From the NCBI GenBank assembly GCA_033063855.1, contig CP093831.1, positions 9,300,001 through 9,364,000 of the forward strand: a stretch of 64,000 nt of DNA, read 5' to 3'. Positions 1-12,907 of this stretch are shown here, piece by piece. This DNA is from Smittia aterrima. Taxonomy: Eukaryota; Arthropoda; Insecta; Diptera; Chironomidae. Position 1 is the first letter of the stretch, and every line of letters begins with the position of its first letter. The notes under the pieces are model-generated. The model was given only the letters and a program-made list of their open reading frames with translations. It did no database searches and was not told the DNA's origin. The position numbers and the translations under genes are program-made.

Positions 1-738
1 TTCAGCTCGATTTGCAGTTCGTTCTTCAGGAGTCACTGAAGACAGCGAAGAATCTTCGGCTGCTGGTCAAAACGAAACTTTCTTGGGATTGAGGAAGAAC
101 GAAGATGTCTACGAAGCTGTCGTCAAGTGCTGGGCTTCACTTTATTCTTATCAGAGCGTTCAATATCGAAAGTGAGTTCAATTGACGTTTAATGAGCTTT
201 TCTTAATTATTTCTCCAACAGACAACACGTTCAACCAGTTGTCACTTCGATGTCTGTCGTGATCATGAAAATGGTGACAGCTGAGTCTGCTGGAGTTTTA
301 TTCTCGCGTCATCCTTTGAACGGAGATCCAAGTGTGATTGTTATTACTGCCAACTACGGATTGGGAGAGTCAGTCGTGTCCGGAAAGTCAGAGCCAGATA
401 CTTTCTTCATCAAACGATCACACAAAGACGAACTTGAGATTCTTGGATCACTTGCTGGAGCCAAGAATCTGTTGATTGAGATGGATGAAGACAAATCGAT
501 CAAGGAAATCGAGTTGGACGAGGAAAGGAAAAATCGTTTGTGTTTGTCGGAGGATTTGGTGTTGAAACTTGCAAAGCTCGGAGTGATCATGGAGAAGTTC
601 TTTGGAACGCCTCGTGATATCGAGTTTGCAGTGACAAACGACAAGAAGATTTATTTGCTTCAATCACGTCCGATCACAGCTTTGAACAACTTCACGGATT
701 ACGAAATAATTCACGAGTTTGACACTCCAATTATGAGT
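1..738 (+). repeat. Near-identical inverted tract 1, left arm
   Basis: This tract matches the reverse complement of 9035-9770 with only scattered substitutions. It spans the end of one exon, a complete 50 bp intron (49 bp in the other copy) and most of the ATP-grasp exon. Similarity falls sharply after the codons for DTPIMS. Confidence 0.85.
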
Positions 739-2536
739 GAAGTTGATATTTCCACTAAAGCTAACGTAGGCGAAGTTTTCCTTGGAAGTGCTACAGTGTT
801 CACACAACAAACTTTGACCAAAGGTTTTGAACAAATGGTGATTAAAGACTTCGGAATAGAATATTCGGGACTTTATACAAGACTATTTCCAATCAATCGT
901 CATCACTTATTCATGAATGTGAATTATGTAAGCATTTGCTTTTTGCAGTTTTGAAAACTTCTATTTTTTATATTTTACTTTTAGATGTTTTTGACATCAG
1001 TGGGTAAGGAAGTCGCAATTAATGAAAGAGTTCAATCGTTGACGATATTTGGATCAGATATCTATGAGAAGTATGACAACATCGTCGATATTGCTCTCCA
1101 CCGAAATGAAATGCTTGGAAAGAACAAATTAACAGCAAAGATGATGTTCACTTTAATGTACAAGTCAATCATAAAAATTTCGAAGTATATGAAGCTAACA
1201 GACGAAATAGCAGAGAAAGCTCAGGCTCAATTCACTCAGGAAAACATCGAAAAGCTCACTAACTCGCAAGATATTTTGAGTTTGGTCGAAAGAGGAATTG
1301 ATTACATTAAAGTTTCGTGTTCCTGTCACTCTAGAGCAAGTACAAACAGCACAATCTTCCAGATGTTTGCTTTTGGAATTCTCACGCAGAAAGCAAAACT
1401 GATATCGACTCAACATCAAGCAGATATTGCTTTGATCCTCAGTTCAATTGGCGACGTCGAATCAGCAAATGTCCCAGAAATGATCAAAGAGATCGCTGGC
1501 CGAATTATTTTGGAAAACAAAAGAGAAGACTTCCTAAAAGTCGATAGGATGGAAGCTGTTGAGTGGTTGAAAATAAACTGCGCGAAGGTTTATGAGATCT
1601 TGATAGCTTTTCTTAAGCGCCACGGTCATCGAGCTTTGAATGAATTTGACTTCAGCACAAAAACTTGGGGAATGGAACCTGAAAGAGTCATTGACATGAT
1701 AAAATCAAACTTGAGCATCTCCGCAGTAAACGTTGGAAACTCTTCTTATTCCAAAACTCACGATGAAATAATCGAAGGCCTGAAGACGCCGTTAGGAGTG
1801 GTCGGAAAGTTTATGTTAAGAAAACTTTTGCCGAAATGTCAAAAAGGAGTTCAAAGAAGAGAACATGCAAAGAGCAAATTGATTTTCGTCGTTAATGAAG
1901 TCCGTCGAGCAGTTATTTACCTTGGAGAGCAAATGGTTAGAGAAGGTCTTCTTCCTGACAAAGATTTGATTTTCCATTTGTCTCCGTTGGAGATTAAAAC
2001 TTTGCTTGCAACTCGAGATGGAAAATTTATAACAAAAGCGATCAGAAGACAAAAACTTTTCCCAAAGCTCAATGACCTGAAGTTCGATGAACTTTCCTTT
2101 GGAGCTATTCGACCAATATCTGAACAAGAAAATAACAGAAAAGAAGTTTTTGAGGGAAATATTCTCGTCAAAGGTTCTCCCGTCTGTGGAGGTCTCGTCA
2201 CTGCTAAGGCTTGCGTTTGCAAAAGCTTCGCTGATGTTGTAAATCTTGAGAAAGGCGACATTCTGATCACTTACGGAACTGACATCGGTTGGTCTCCTTA
2301 CTTCCCAATCTTGAGCGGAATTTGTACAGAAATTGGCGGATTGATATCACACGGAGCTGTCGTTGCAAGAGGTGAGTGAATATTCCTCCTTTTCAAGTTC
2401 GAAGCTTCAACAAAAATTACTTTCAGAATATGGACTTCCTTGCATTGTTGGAGCAACTTCTGCAACCGACAGAATCAAGCATGGACAAATGATTACACTC
2501 AACGCAGATGAAGGCAAAATTACAACAGTTGAATAG
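1..2536 (+). CDS. PEP-synthase / rifampicin-phosphotransferase-like protein, copy 1 (5' end outside window)
   Basis: Exons 1-171 (partial), 222-927, 985-2371 and 2427-2536 (TAG). The visible part begins inside the ATP-grasp (PEP/pyruvate-binding) domain, which has the family signatures GVLFSRHPLNGD, GLGESVVSG and LLQSRPIT. A long helical middle region follows, then a C-terminal phosphohistidine domain with GGLISHGAVVARE, whose His is the expected phosphate carrier. In bacteria this architecture occurs in PEP synthase and in rifampicin phosphotransferase, where ATP phosphorylates the swivelling His and the phosphate passes to an acceptor bound by the middle domain. The acceptor of the insect proteins is not known to me. 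No frameshift or stop is seen, so both copies may be active. It is convergent with Polr3A, 157 bp from its stop codon. The complete paralog lies inverted at 7.2-11.6 kb. Confidence 0.85.
2170..2523 (+). repeat. Near-identical inverted tract 2, left arm
   Basis: This matches the reverse complement of 7246-7599, exactly the same length (354 bp). It covers the phosphohistidine domain and the last intron, which differs at a single base that I can see (caacaaaa versus caataaaa). Similarity stops a few codons before the stop codon, and the 3' flanks are unrelated. Confidence 0.85.
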
Positions 2537-2693
2537 AATTGAGTTCTCGCCTTCTAAAATTTGCTCTTAAATGGAATCAACAGCAGAATTGTTTAATTTT
2601 CTTTACAAATTTCATTTAAATTAAAATTTATTTCTCTTATTTAGTTGTAATTAGTTAATTAATTGTAATTTTATGTGTTCCCACAATCTGAAT

Positions 2694-5600
2694 TTAGAAG
2701 CTGTCAAAGATTGGGACTGGAGCTGGGAAAATTCGTTTGTCCTCGTGTTTATGCAGAAGTTTGAAAAGTCCTGTGCCGATTGACGCTGGCATGCCTAGAA
2801 TGATTCTTTCAGAGACTCCGTCAATGGAATCAGTTTGTCCGTAGTATGCTGCGTCGAAGAGATGATCAGCTGTTTTCTCAAACTGTAAAGAATTATGATT
2901 ACAAACATTTTCCAAACACACTGCAATGATAAACTTACCGATGCGAGATTGAAAACGGATTCTCTCATTTTTGCCAATCCATGACGTGTAATTCCCAAAA
3001 CTTCTCCTCGACTTGTCATTTGACTTGCAAGTAACATAATATGACGATGATCAACACTCATACCGTGACCTTCCATCACAGAAGTAATTTCGTACATGAT
3101 CGTCGTGCGAGCGGCTTCAACTCCCAAAGTATTATAAACTTCCCATATGTTGTTACTTTTCGTCTGTTTCCCGATCACTCCGTAGGTTGCCATAACGTCT
3201 CTTAAGCCAGCACCTTCTACGCACAGCTTGTAGGTAGGGGCACCTCGCGAATCGTCAATTGCGATTACAGCTCTAGAAACATTTGGGATTCCAGCAATGA
3301 CAACTCTCGGAACAAGAGTCGTTAGACGTTGCAGCTCAACGTTCATCATGTTGCCATATTTATTGCGATCAGGTTGAATGACAATTACTGTTGCTCCGTG
3401 AGCCTCAACCTGGTTTGGCTTTAAACGAAGTTTTGATGTACAAAGTGAATATCGAATCGTTTCGATGTTAACTTCCAGTCCAAGTACTCGAATACGATCA
3501 AGATCAACTTTTATCAGCAAGAAACATTCGTCATTTCGATAAACTTCCTCCAGGAATGAAGTGACCTCGCCAAGCGTTGTTTTCTCTATTCGGGCTTTCA
3601 CCTTTCTCGCGTATTCCATCGACGTGTTATCGACAATCTCTGCTGTGATGATTGGAGTTGAGATTTGTTTTGTAGCGTTAATGATCTCAACGATACGAGG
3701 AACTCCCTGAGTGATGTTCATTGAAGCGACACCAGCGAAATGGAAAGTTTTCAACGTCATCTGTGTTCCTGGCTCTCCAATTGATTGCGCAGCTAAAGCT
3801 CCGACTGCTGTGCCAGGTTCAGTTACAGCTCTGTTAAACTTTTGATTGACTTGTTTCAGGAATTCTTCGATTTGTCCCGGAGTGATTCGTTCGACTTCTT
3901 CTGAAACTTTTCCAGCTTTGAGATATTTCTTTTCAGTTTTCTCGATTCGCTTCGAAACTTTTCCTAAATATTCGACGCATTCCTTTTTAAAGTCAGTTCG
4001 ACTTTTTTCAAAATCTTCCTTTGCTAAGATCTCTTCAGCCAAACGGCGAATTGACGAAGATTCTGTTTTTCTTTCGTTTCGGTAAGGGAACTGCGCTTGA
4101 ACATGCATCAACTGGCGATCCATGTCTACTGGTCGATCTTTCAATTCCATAAACACAGGATCCAATCCATCACCTCCGTAAATGAATTCGACAACCTCTC
4201 CTATTGCGTTTCGAACAGTTCCGTCATATTGAACGACTAGATCTTCAAGGCATTTCACGAGACGTCGTTGTAAGTAACCTGTCTCAGCTGTTTTTACTGC
4301 AGTATCGACGAGACCTTCACGTCCAGCCATTGTATGGAAGAAGAATTCAGTTGGCGTTAACCCAGAGAAAAACGAGTTTTGAACGAAGCCACGAGCAGCT
4401 GGATGCTTTGAAAACTTCTCGAAATGTGGTAGAGCGCGATCTTCAAAACCATTCCCAACGCGCTTGCCGTTGATAGCTTGTTGTCCTACGCAGGCAATCA
4501 TCTGCGAGATATTAATGTTTGAGCCTTTTGAACCAGATTGAGCCATGATCAGAGCACTGTTTGTTGGATGAAGTTCTCGGAAACAAGCTTTAGCTGCCAA
4601 CTCACGAATACCAGACAACTCTTTCAGCATAACTGATTCAAGCGTTTGTTCAGGCGTACAACCAGGTGAGCATTGTAAAGTTCCCTTCTTCATCTCCGTG
4701 ATATATTGATCGCAGTTTCTGTAGCCGTTCTCAAGCAGCATTTGTTTTTCTTCAAGAAGTTTTCGACTTGGTGTGACGTCGCTGATACCAAACGAGAATC
4801 CACGATTCATCATGAAGTATGAAGTCATTCTTGCGAGTCTCCACATAGCTTTACAAGCATAATCCTCTCCAAAGTCTCGAAGCATGACGTAGAAAATACA
4901 ACTTTTAGTACCAGATCCCAACGTACTCTTGTCCATTGATCCGCAAAGCAATTGTGAGTTTCGAATGATGACATAAGAATCTCGAACGCACATATCTTGA
5001 TTTCCTGTGTAGTTCTTTCCTTTCGTAGCGAGATTTGCTTGTACAGGACATTTCTTGTTGGGTCTCATGATCAAACTAAATATTTGTTTGCCTGTCCATA
5101 AACGACGAGGCTTCAAAATTGCTGGAGGTGGAAGCTCAATTTCCATGTTAGCATCTGGACCTGACAACATACACGTTGCGAGCTGCATTGCTTTTTCTTT
5201 CGTTAAGAACTCATCACGTTGTGTCATCAAATATCCCCCAGTGATAAAATCCTGTGTTGCTGCGATGAGAAGTTCACCGTTGCGAGGAGTCACCAAGTTC
5301 GAACGATTTCCCATTAAGACCAAAGCTTCGGCTCTTGCTTCTTCGGTTTGAGGTAAATGCAAATTCATTTCGTCTCCGTCAAAATCTGCGTTGTAAGGTG
5401 TGCAAACACATTCGTTGAACCGGAAAGTTCGCTGCGGTTGGACTTTGGCAGTATGACACATGATTGAGAGTTTATGTAAACTTGGCTGACGATTGAACAG
5501 GACGATGTCCCCATCGATGAGATGTCGTTCAACGATATCTCCAAGTTTTAAATCTTGCGCGACTTTATCTCGATTACCATAAGCAAGATATTTCTTGAAG

Positions 5601-6996
5601 TTTCCGCCTTTCTGTTGAACATAATTTGCACCAGGATGGACTTCAGTTCCATTGCGAATCATTTGTCGCAACTTTTGGATGTTGGCAGTGTTAACACGCT
5701 CAGGAAATGTAAGAATTTTCGCTACTCGATCAGGCACTCCAACTTGATGAATCATTAAGTTAGGATCTGGTGAGATAACTGTTCGAGCTGAGAAATCAAC
5801 TCGCTTTCCTGATAAGTTTCCTCGGAAACGTCCTTGTTTTCCCTTCAGCCTCTGAACAATTCCTCTTGTCGCCTTCTTTGGCATCATATTCATTGGAACT
5901 CCAGAAACTTCGCTGTTGAAGTACAAGGCACAATGAAGTTGAAGGAAGTCCCAATCCTCTTGAATCAATTCAATTTTCCCTCCAGAGTTCATGTGCTTAG
6001 CAATAACGTCGTTAATCAAGAGTATTTCACTCTGCTTCATCGTCAAGTCGTCTTCAGTTCTACAAATTGAAAAAGTGAATTTAATGAGCAAACTACGAAG
6101 AAAAGTTACTTACGTTCCCGATTTAATCTCAGATACGACAGATGGTCGAATACAAGCTGGTGGTACATAGACGCGGTTTACAATGAGGTTGACTGGATCT
6201 GAATCGGTTGCGGTCATTCCCAGCAAAGGAATGTCGCATTTGGGAACATTCTTAAAGAGACTAAGCACTTCAACTGGATTAAGTTCCTGGATAAGTGAAG
6301 AAGGTCCAATGGTTTGCGACATTTCTTTGTTGTTTTCTGAGGCAGCAAGAAGTTCATCCAAGGCATTTGTCACAAGTGGATCAGTCTTTTTCTTGCCTCT
6401 TAACGGCTCATGAACAATCTTCATCAAACCAGCTCCTTTCTTGACAGCACCGTTCAATGAATCACAGTGTGGGCACTTTGTATTCTTCTTTGCTTTCTTG
6501 AGAACCTAAAAGTAAATGAATTAAGATGTTTTCTTTTTGAAATAAATTTTTCACTACAAACCTGTTGATGAATTGATTTCTTCGCGAGATACGACAAGTT
6601 CGGATTCATCAGTCGTTTGCTGAACATTTTAGCGTCGTCAGCTTTTAGCATAACACGCGAACATGTCTTACAAATCGTTTGGAGGATCGTAACCGTAGCT
6701 CTGAAGTGACCAACATGAAAAACGGGAAGAGCGAGATCCAAGTACCCGAAATGTCCAACGCATTCGTTGAGTCCTTGATTGCAGGTTTCACAGATTGTTC
6801 CCTTTTGACTGACCCCCATTCGACGATCCAAAACTCCATTCTGAACTGGACTTCTTTTCTGATCTTGATTATAAAGATTCTTTTGCTTCACTTGTAAATG
6901 ACTCGTTTGCTGAATTTCTTGAGATGAGTCGATACAGAACGACACATGCGATATTTTCTTAATCACATCCGCTTCACGAAACTGTTCTTTCGGCAT
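2694..6996 (-). CDS. Polr3A: DNA-directed RNA polymerase III largest subunit (RPC1/RPC160)
   Basis: Catalytic largest subunit of RNA polymerase III, which makes tRNA, 5S rRNA and other small RNAs in the nucleus. Exons on the minus strand: 6996-6562, 6505-6114, 6059-2939, 2882-2694; 1,378 aa, close to the usual ~1,390. The N-terminus MPKEQFREADVIKKISHVSF and the zinc-binding clamp motif (CETC..C..H) fit RPC1. The active-centre loop NADFDGDEMN lies near residue 500 and carries the three Mg-binding Asp residues. The run MAGREGLVDTAVKTAETGYL and the trigger-loop/bridge segment SIGEPGTQMTLKTFHFAGVA follow. Pol III-type sequence around LEDLVVQYDGTVR, and the lack of a heptad-repeat tail, separate it from Pol II RPB1. 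It lies between the two inverted phosphotransferase genes. Confidence 0.97.
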
Positions 6997-7232
6997 TTTA
7001 AACTTTTATATAAACAGTCTGAGCTGTTTGAAGCCAGATGATGAAATAATATTTTTCAAAACAACATCCACGTTGGTCTAAAAACTTGTTCTAAAACTTA
7101 GTTTAGTACTTTTTTTTGAACTGACAGTTAATTTTTATTCTAAAAAGCTTAAATGACAAATTGAACCATTTCCCATTATTTATAAATCTACTTAAAGATC
7201 TACTTTAATTACATTAAATTTATAATAATTCT

Positions 7233-10200
7233 TCATTCAACTGAAGTAATTTTGCCTTCATCTGCGTTGAGTGTAATCATTTGTCCATGCTTGATTCTGT
7301 CGGTTGCAGAAGTTGCTCCAACAATGCAAGGAAGTCCATATTCTGAAAGTAATTTTTATTGAAGCTTCGAACTTGAAAAGGAGGAATATTCACTCACCTC
7401 TTGCGACGACAGCTCCGTGTGTCATCAATCCGCCAATTTCTGTACAAATTCCGCCCAAGATTGGGAAGTAAGGAGACCAACCGATGTCAGTTCCGTAAGT
7501 GATCAGAATGTCACCTTTCTCAAGATTAACAACATCAGCGAAGCTTTTGCAAACGCAAGCTTTAGCAGTGACGAGACCTCCACAGACGGGAGAACCTTTA
7601 GCTAAAATGTCACCTTCGTAAACCTCAAGTTGACTGTTATCTTTCTCTGATAACGGTCGAGGAACTCCGTAAGAAATTTCGTCGAATTTTAACTCGTTTA
7701 GTTTAGGGAAATGTTTTTGTCTTTTGATCGCCTTCATAACAAATTTTCCATCGCGAGTCGCTATCAAATCTTTAATTTCCGACAGAGACAAATGGAAAAT
7801 TAAATCTTTTTCTGGCAGAAGTCCATCTCGGACCATTTGCTCTCCAAGGTAAATGACAATTTGACGAACAATGTTGATAACGAAAATCATTCTGCCTTTC
7901 GCATGTTCTCGTTCTTGAATACTGACTTTATATCTGGGCAAGGATCTCCTTAGCGTGAACCTCGACTTTGATCCCATCGGCGTTTTCAAGCTCTCAATTA
8001 TTTCCTCAGTTGTCTTAGCTTTAGACGGAGCTGCTTTACTGCTGACTGGAGTGGAGATGACCAAGTTTGATTTGATCATGTCAATGATTTTCTCTGGCTC
8101 CATTCCCCAAGTGATTGTACTCAAGTCATATTCATTCAAAGCTCGATGGCCATTACGTTTAATGAATACGTTGAAAAGTTCATAAGCCTTTTCGCAGTTC
8201 GTTCTCAACCACTCAATGGCTTCCATTCTATCGACTTCCATAAACTCATCTCGTTTATTTTGAGAAACAATTTGATCAGTGATTTCTTTAATTGACTTTG
8301 GAACATTTGCCGATTCAACTTCGCCAATCGAACCAAGAATAGTTGCGATATCCGCTTGATGATCAGCTGATAACTTCTCAGCATTCTGTGCAATAGCGAG
8401 GAAGGAAAAAGTTGAGTAGACCGAGCTTTTAACACTCGCAAGTGTATGCCGGTAACTAACGATTTTCACTTCCTCGATTCCTGCTTCAAATAAGCGGAAA
8501 ACTTCTTTAGAATTTTTGACTTTCTCGAGATTTTCTTTTGAGAATTTCTTTTCAGCTCTTTTGCATATTAAGTCCATATCTTCAACAAGCTTTGTAGTTT
8601 TAAACATTGCTGTATACATCATCGACGACATTTTAGGCTTTTCCTTTGATCGCATTGAGTTTCTGTGATGAGCAATCTCAAAAAGTTCTTCGTGCTTCTC
8701 AAAAATATCAGCGCCGAAATAACCTAAAGTTGAAATTCTATCATTGATTTGAATCTTGTCACCAAGCCGGTTGAGGAAAGCCTGAAAGGAATTATTGAAA
8801 AGTTTAAAAACATAAGAAAGATTTTCTCGATAACTTACATCAGCCACGTTCATGAAAAGATGATGACGATTAATTGGAAAGATGTTTGAACATAGCTCTG
8901 AATATTCTCCTTTTAATCCCATTTCCTTCGTCATAATGTCAGCGAAATTTCTCATGATAGCGGTTGTTGTGAGGATTGTAGCAGATCCGAGAATGATCTC
9001 GCCGACAGTAGCTTTAGTACAAATATCAACGTCGCTCATAATTGGAGTGTCAAACTCGTGAATTATTTCGTAATCTGTGAAGTTGTTTAAAGCTGTGATC
9101 GGACGTGATTGAAGCAAATAAATTTTCTTGTCTTTTGTCACTGCAAACTCGATATCACGAGGCGTTCCAAAGAACTTCTCCATGATCACTCCGAGCTTTG
9201 CAAGTTTCAACACCAAATCCTCTGACAAACACAAACGATTTTTTCTTTCCTCGTCCAACTCGATTTCCTTGATCGACATGTCTTCATCCATCTCAATCAA
9301 CAGATTCTTGGCTCCAGCAAGTGATCCAAGAACCTCAAGTTCATCTTTGTGCGATCGCTTGATGAAGAAAGTATCTGGCTCTGACTTTCCGGACACGACT
9401 GACTCTCCCAATCCGTAGTTGGCAGTAATAACAATCACACTTGGATCTCCGTTCAAAGGATGACGCGAGAATAAAACTCCAGCAGACTCAGCTGTCACCA
9501 TTTTCATGATCACGACAGACATCGAAGTGACAACTGGTTGAACGTGTTGTCTGTTGAAAAATAATTGAGAAAAGCTCAATAAACGTTAATTGAACTCACT
9601 TTCGATATTGAACGCTCTGATAAGTATAAAGTGAAGCCCAGCACTTGACGACAGCTTCGTAGACATCTTCGTTCTTCCTCAAGCCCAAGAAAGTTTCATT
9701 TTGACCAGCAGCCGATGATTCTTCGCTGTCTTCAGTGACTCCTGAAGAACGAACTGCAAATCGAGCTGCGCCATCAGCGTTTATCTTGTTGAGCTCTCCA
9801 CCGATTTGAAGCTTCAAGCCTTCATCCAATTTTGTGTTTTCAAATGATTTTTGAACTCTAAAAATTAAAAGGTCAGAAAATATTTAAGGAACGAAAAGTT
9901 TTCTTACCTTGAACAAGCTTCTTGAATGTCTCCCTTTGATCTTTCATAAGCAATGTCTTCAAGCTCCAGCAAACATTCTCTGATCGCTGGATTGTTCTTC
10001 AAATGTTCTTCGATTGCAGAAACGCTGACGTTGAATCCTTGAGGCATGAAATATTCTGGATCATCAATCAAATCTTGAATTTCTCTAAGAATTGCAACTG
10101 ACGATCCCTTTCCTCCAGAAATCGAAACACTTTGAGCTTCCTTTTCAGAGAAAGAAACTAAAAGTTTTGAAGGAGATGGAACATCCTCGCAATTGAAAAT

Positions 10201-11588
10201 TCTTTGAATTTTAGTTGGAACTTCTTCAACATTGAAATCTTTGGCGGATTGTGAATACCAGAAAGTCGCAGATCCTTTTCCAAGAACATTTTTGTTCATT
10301 GTGATCTCGATTGGGATGATAAACGCGTTCCAATTTTCTTTTTCGTGACCTCCGAACAAAGGAACTTTCTCTTGAATCTTGAAAGAGACTTCGATTGTAA
10401 ATTTCATTTCGTCAGCTTCAATTTGGATCGTCGTCGTCTCCGGCAAATCATTTTGATTTTCTCCAAGCGAAGCCAAATGGAAATCAGTCCAATCGATAGG
10501 ACAAACTCGTGTATCCGGAAATCGGAAGTTTCCAAATTGAGTGCTGTTAATTTAATTTTTAGTTCAGTCGAAGTTACTTAAAATTGATTTAACAACTTAC
10601 TGAGTCAATCCACGTTTTTCACTCAAAGCTCCAACCTCGAACACGCAACCATCCTTTGCACTGGCAAACAACACAACAATTCTTCGCATTTCGTTACTTA
10701 TGTCAGAGCCATAACGTCTTTGTCTAATTCCTGGTAAATTCATCTCAAAAGTTTCCCCTTTAGGCGACATTCCTTCGACATAAGCAGAAAAGTTTTTCTC
10801 GTAAACTTTCACTAGTCCTTGACAAGCTCCGAACTGATCGTATCCGCCGGATTCTTTTTTCTTCAAAAGTTCCATAAATTTTCCATTACTTTCCCAATGT
10901 TCAGTTGCTAACGAGTTTGCAATCAATTTATGACTTCCATTCAACGGCCAGAATCGAGGATTACTCGCTGTTGTCCATCTAAAGAAAGAAGAGATTTTTA
11001 ATTCAAAAAAATAAATTAAAACTTTTGAATCTCACATGAAATTAAATCGAACGAAAAACAAATTATCTTCGTTCGCTGAAACATTTTGTTCGACTCCTTT
11101 TCGAAGTAAACCAGAGTAAGTCACTCGCCATTTCGAGTAAGGAAGAAGACATTCAAGCTTCAATCCTGCTCCTTCGAAGATTCCTGGAGTAGCGTTGGCG
11201 ACTTTCGTATTTGGATGATCGGGCAGAGTGTAAACTTCTCCATTTGCCAAACGAATCACAAGCCAAATCTCAGCATTAGAATGTCGTCGACGACTGAACT
11301 CTAAATATAAGGAATTCCCAGTCGAGTCATAACCGCAGATAACTTGGTTATCAGAGTTCTTCTCGTTTGTCAAACTCTTCGGTGATTCATCGTCATATCG
11401 CGTCAAGTGTCGCGTGTCCTCCTTTTGTATTTTTTTGATTTTGTGCTCGGCGTATCGTTTCTTAATTGAAAAGTTCCAACCTGTTATCAAAAATGAGTAC
11501 TTAAGAGTTAATCTAGTGATAAGATGATGATTGCTATTGAATAACCTGGTCGCGCGTATGGATCTTTCGGTTTATCTTTAATTCCCAT
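7233..11588 (-). CDS. PEP-synthase / rifampicin-phosphotransferase-like protein, copy 2 (complete)
   Basis: Eight exons on the minus strand: 11588-11546, 11480-11036, 10978-10601, 10543-9908, 9857-9600, 9550-8839, 8781-7398, 7342-7233 (TGA); 1,321 aa. The first ~450 residues form an N-terminal region I cannot assign to a domain. The ATP-grasp domain follows (about residues 460-800, with RSSGVTEDS, GVLFSRHPLNGD and LLQSRPIT), then a helical acceptor-type domain, and a C-terminal phosphohistidine domain with GGLMTHGAVVARE. Bacterial relatives move a phosphate from ATP through that His to pyruvate or rifampicin. There is no signal peptide, so a cytosolic enzyme is likely. The start ATG opens a 43-nt first exon. 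Introns are 49-65 bp, as elsewhere here, so it is a settled nuclear gene and not contamination. Confidence 0.88.
7246..7599 (-). repeat. Near-identical inverted tract 2, right arm
   Basis: Partner of 2170-2523. It carries the phosphohistidine-domain codons, the last intron and most of the last exon. Confidence 0.85.
9035..9770 (-). repeat. Near-identical inverted tract 1, right arm
   Basis: Partner of 1-738. It carries the ATP-grasp codons and one short intron. The left arm is cut by the window edge, so the true tract may be longer. Confidence 0.85.
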
Positions 11589-12231
11589 TTTTGGTTTTGA
11601 TTACAACGTCAATAATAACAAATCACTAATCAACTTTTAAGAACTCTTCACAATAACTCCAAAGCAAGACTGAAGTTTTATATCGGCGCGTGCTCGAATT
11701 TATAGCGAGACCAATTGATTGTCTTATCAAGCCAGAGCAAGCTTCAATGAGTTGAAGTGATATGCCTTAAATGGAAGAGTTTGCACGTTACGCTTTACGG
11801 GATAAGATTGGAAGAACGATTTCAGTACTCGATAATAATGGTAGTACCGAAGTTTAATTATACAGAAGTCTCCAGGCTTTAATTTAGTTTAATTTGTAAA
11901 ATAATTTGATTTTCAGAGTCAAAAGTCCTCTGAGACAACGGCCAGAATGAAGAGTTACGGTTACCTTCAGAGAAAAATAAAGTTTAAAGATTTTTAAAAT
12001 TAGAACTCGAAGAAATTGAATTTTTTTAATAGCTCTGTCAAATCCATTAAACAATTATCATAAATTTCAGTTCATTCGAACGCTGCTTAAAAAAATTGAA
12101 AATATTTCTTCACTTCACAAAATGTAAAATATTTTCATTCCGTGTTTCTTCGGATTGTCTTCAGCTTGTTCTTTTGTTTTCGTTCATAAAAACTCTCAAT
12201 CTTTTAAATATTTCAAGATTTACCAAGAAAA
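11589..12231. other. Shared 5' spacer between copy 2 and SREK1IP1
   Basis: This 643 bp AT-rich spacer separates two divergent start codons and must hold both promoters. I saw no convincing ORF, RNA gene or repeat in it. Confidence 0.6.
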
Positions 12232-12907
12232 ATGGACTTTGGAACATCAGAAAAGAAGGATAATCGCTTTGGTTGCAAGAAATGTGGAGTAAGCTTAAAG
12301 AAAACTTTGAATCGCATTTAGAAAAATTTGTTTACAAATATTTTTTTAAAATTGTTTTAGTTTCCCGGTCACTTGACTTTCCAATGTCGGAATTTGATTG
12401 TAAACGATCCAAGCAGAAAACCAATAATCGCCGGAGAAGAATCTTCATCAAGCAGTGAGGAAGAAGACTTCATGACGCCACTGCAAAAGTTGAACCAACA
12501 AGAGAAAGAGCAAGAACTGAGAGATATCGCCAAACGCAAAGAACTCCAAAAGTTGAAACGCAAAGACAAGAAAGCTCGAAGAAGCAGATCGAGTTCAAGT
12601 TCAAGCAGCAGCTCTTCGAGTTCTTCCTCTAGTTCATCGTAAGTCTGATCGTAGTTCACAAATATCAAACAGCTGTCTAATCATTTTCATTCATTTTCAG
12701 TTCCAGTAGCTCTTCTTCATCAAGCTCTAGCAGGTAAAACCAAATAAAAAGCATTTTGAAAGAATGTCCATGTAATCAAATCATTTTAGTTCCTCATCAT
12801 CTGACGATCATCGACGCAAGAAGAAGTCCCGGAAAAACAAGTTAATCAGCAAGAGGAAGTCAAGTAGCAAGAAGTCTAAGAAAAACAGAAAGCACAAAAA
12901 GAAATAA
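12232..12907 (+). CDS. SREK1IP1: SREK1-interacting protein 1-like CCHC zinc-finger protein
   Basis: Exons 12232-12288, 12361-12638, 12701-12733 and 12790-12907 (TAA); 161 aa. A zinc knuckle near the N-terminus (CKKCGFPGHLTFQC) matches the diagnostic start of SREK1IP1/p18SRP, a small nuclear protein that binds the SR-related splicing factor SREK1. After an acidic serine patch and a Lys/Glu-rich helix there is an almost pure serine run, encoded across the end of exon 2, all 33 nt of exon 3 and the start of exon 4. The tail is Lys/Arg-rich. Both phase-2 introns inside the serine tract keep the frame. Its probable partner SREK1 lies at 50.1 kb. Confidence 0.88.

Noticed and set aside
2694..6996. 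RNA polymerase II largest subunit (RPB1)
   Set aside because: The catalytic core looks similar, but the N-terminus, the LEDLVVQYDGTVR region, the length and the absence of a heptad-repeat tail fit RNA polymerase III.
1..11588. Bacterial contamination or a recent bacterial gene transfer for the phosphotransferase genes
   Set aside because: Both have several short GT-AG introns and host-like base composition and are interleaved with Polr3A. An ancient transfer remains possible, but the window cannot test it.
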